The position numbers and the translations under genes are program-made. Below are positions 62,610 through 64,000 of a DNA stretch of 64,000 nt, piece by piece. The first letter of the stretch is position 1; each line of letters starts with the position of its first letter. The stretch spans positions 186,001-250,000 of the forward strand of contig JAJTUP010000081.1 in the NCBI GenBank assembly GCA_021399435.1, in the 5' to 3' direction. The notes beneath the pieces were generated by a model. That model saw only the letters and a list, made by a program, of their open reading frames with translations. It had not been told where the DNA came from and made no database searches. The stretch is from Diaporthe sp. PMI_573. Its lineage: Eukaryota; Ascomycota; Sordariomycetes; Diaporthales; Diaporthaceae.

Positions 62610-64000
62610 CTATTCCACCCGATGCTTCTTGGCCAGCTTCGAGGTCGTTGTGCAGCGTTTCCTCTCGGATGGCCGACCACGCGCATCTTCATTGCCATCG
62701 ACTTCATGCAGCAACCGGCCTTGTTGTGAAACGTCCTCAGCTTCACAGGGATCCACAACCAATTCCGTCCCACACAGCCATTTCCCAACGCGCTCAGTCC
62801 TGTCACGTTCACGATAGCTTGCGTAATCCTCTTCTTCGTTGGCTTCCTCCACCACCCAGCCCTGTCTTGCAAGGTCCTCTGCTTCTCGCGAGTCCTTGAT
62901 GACCTCAGCTCCGCACTTCCATATCCTCTTCCGACCAGTGTTGCTACACGGTGGTGATGGGGGAAGTGTTCTGTGGCCCGATGGTGGGTTTTTCGTGTGG
63001 TCCGATACTTGAGAAAAAGGGGGAGGGAGAGCGCCATGCGTGATTGACTGTTCCGGGAAAGCCGCCGCCCCTTGCCCGCCGGTGCCGGACGGCACAGGGG
63101 AGACGTTCGAACGGCCTAGATTTACGCGATCCACTATGTTTACTGCAGTTGGTATCCATGGGGCCACCAAGTTTTCGATGCAGCACATATCGTAGTGGTG
63201 TTGTAACGCCTTGAGGTCGAGGTCCGGCGGCAAAATGGCATCTTTCCCGTGACGCTCGGTGAGTATGTCATAGGCGACAAAGGCGCGGACACGTTTGCTC
63301 TGAGGATGGATTGAAATTAGTCGGGCATCAAAACACCTGTGTATATGACTGAGCAGGGGCAATCCATTCGAAGACCTGTGACCTCGTTAGATAAGCCTGC
63401 TCCCCTTCAGAATGATGTATAACGTACGCCCATGTCCGCCGCCACGCCATCTCGAGTTGACGATGGTTGTCAACCCGAGCGACGCCTTCGGTCCCGAGTG
63501 GATAGACCGCCCAGTGAGCCTGTGGGACAATGTGTGTTGCCTCGATGCCTGTGCCAGGCACGCCGTCAAGCCAAGATTTCCCCATGCCACTGATAGCGCA
63601 GCCATTGGTGCCACTGAGGACATTCGGCCGAAACTTATTTACAATAGGGCGGGCTGTTTCCGTTGTCACAATGCCATATGGGATCTCTGCGCTCTCTGTA
63701 TTCTCGAGTTCGCTCGTTGTGGATGACGTACTCGAGTCTCGGGACTGCGAGTGCGAGAAAGAAGTGGATGAACCGCGTGCGCGCTTCCTGCTTCTGGCCT
63801 TCCGAAGTGGTGCCGTGATACATTTGCCACCTTCACTGAGCTGCTTGCCAATAGCCAGATATCGTGGGTCGTATCGTCGCTCGGGAACTTGGGCTCGGTG
63901 GTAACAAGGACCTATGTGTGAAGGACGATTAGCTGCGCCGGCAAGCAGGGGACGGATAGGAATACAGACCGTCGTCGGCGTGCAGCCGGGATGTGTTTGT
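62610..64000 (-). CDS. HNH-nuclease-domain protein (5' end beyond the window)
   Basis: Three visible exons: 64000..63970 (partial), 63911..63428 and 63375..62610. The introns are 58 nt (GTCTGT donor, AGCTAATC branch, CATAG acceptor) and 52 nt (GTACGT donor, CTAACG branch, CACAG acceptor). All phases agree, giving 426 visible residues. After an Arg/Ser-rich linker (RKARSRKRARGSS) comes the HNH domain: NGCAISGMGKSW, EATHIVPQAHW, and after the second intron SSNGLPLLSHIHRCFDARL. The His, Asn and His of the HNH-2 fold, common in fungal proteins, are all present. The C-terminal 170 residues hold two similar repeats (WKCGAEVIKDSREAEDLARQGW and WLCGTELVVDPCEAEDVSQQG) and a basic tail. Its substrate is unknown. 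It is convergent with the BTB-bromodomain gene. Confidence 0.8.

Noticed and set aside
62402..63037. 211-codon minus frame overlapping the HNH gene
   Set aside because: The other frame continues the HNH protein with correct splice phases.
1..64000. Starship-type giant transposon
   Set aside because: No DUF3435 tyrosine-recombinase captain was found among the frames, and no matching ends were seen.
1..64000. CRISPR arrays or bacterial defence islands
   Set aside because: No regularly spaced repeats; gene structure with spliceosomal introns is eukaryotic.

Overview
The window looks like a transposon-rich accessory region from a filamentous ascomycete (Pezizomycotina). Supporting signs are short introns of 49-113 nt with GTAAGT-like donors and CTAAC/CTGAC branch sites, HET and NACHT-type incompatibility genes, fungal transposon families (hAT, pogo/Fot1, copia, Helitron), and patches of C-to-T decay that look like repeat-induced point mutation (RIP). 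No rRNA, tRNA, CRISPR or bacterial-type operon is visible. All intron boundaries below were inferred by eye from splice signals and reading-frame continuity.

Layout. 0-4.9 kb: the start of a hAT transposase running off the left edge, a retroviral-gag-like ORF lying directly against the C-terminal half of a PPP-type protein phosphatase, and copia debris. 4.9-7.2 kb: a complete pogo-like transposon with perfect 130-bp terminal inverted repeats, TA target duplication and an intact 560-aa transposase. 7.3-18.3 kb: an IFI6/ISG12-like membrane protein, a PKA catalytic-subunit pseudogene, a C-terminally truncated geranylgeranyl diphosphate synthase, a two-exon HET gene and a small multi-exon gene. 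18.6-27.2 kb: a Helitron-like element with a 1946-aa Rep/helicase gene and, divergently transcribed, a 551-aa accessory gene of unknown function; near-identical palindromes bound both ends. 27.4-31.3 kb: a DUF3716-like cysteine protein and a three-exon gene with a PD-(D/E)XK-nuclease-like core. 31.3-35.4 kb: a TA-rich RIP-like stretch, a broken NACHT/NLR fragment and a frameshifted fungal repeat-family gene. 35.5-38.05 kb: a very GC-rich island with tandem repeats and minus-strand coding remnants. 38-48 kb: hAT, pogo, MITE and unclassified repeats around an Est1/SMG7-like pseudogene. 48.3-56.6 kb: a Ulp1-like protein with Ser in place of the catalytic Cys, inverted hAT halves, a HET-type/ankyrin gene and two unknown genes. 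60.7-64 kb: a BTB-bromodomain fusion gene and an HNH-nuclease gene leaving the right edge.

The genes do not form one pathway. The region reads as an island of mobile elements and self/non-self-type genes, with several host gene copies broken by truncation, frameshift or nonsense mutation. The most promising unusual items are the Helitron with its opposite-strand accessory gene, the palindrome GCGGTCCG-N3-CGGACCGC recurring in unrelated transposons, the GC-rich island, the BTB-bromodomain fusion and the Cys-to-Ser Ulp1-like protein.
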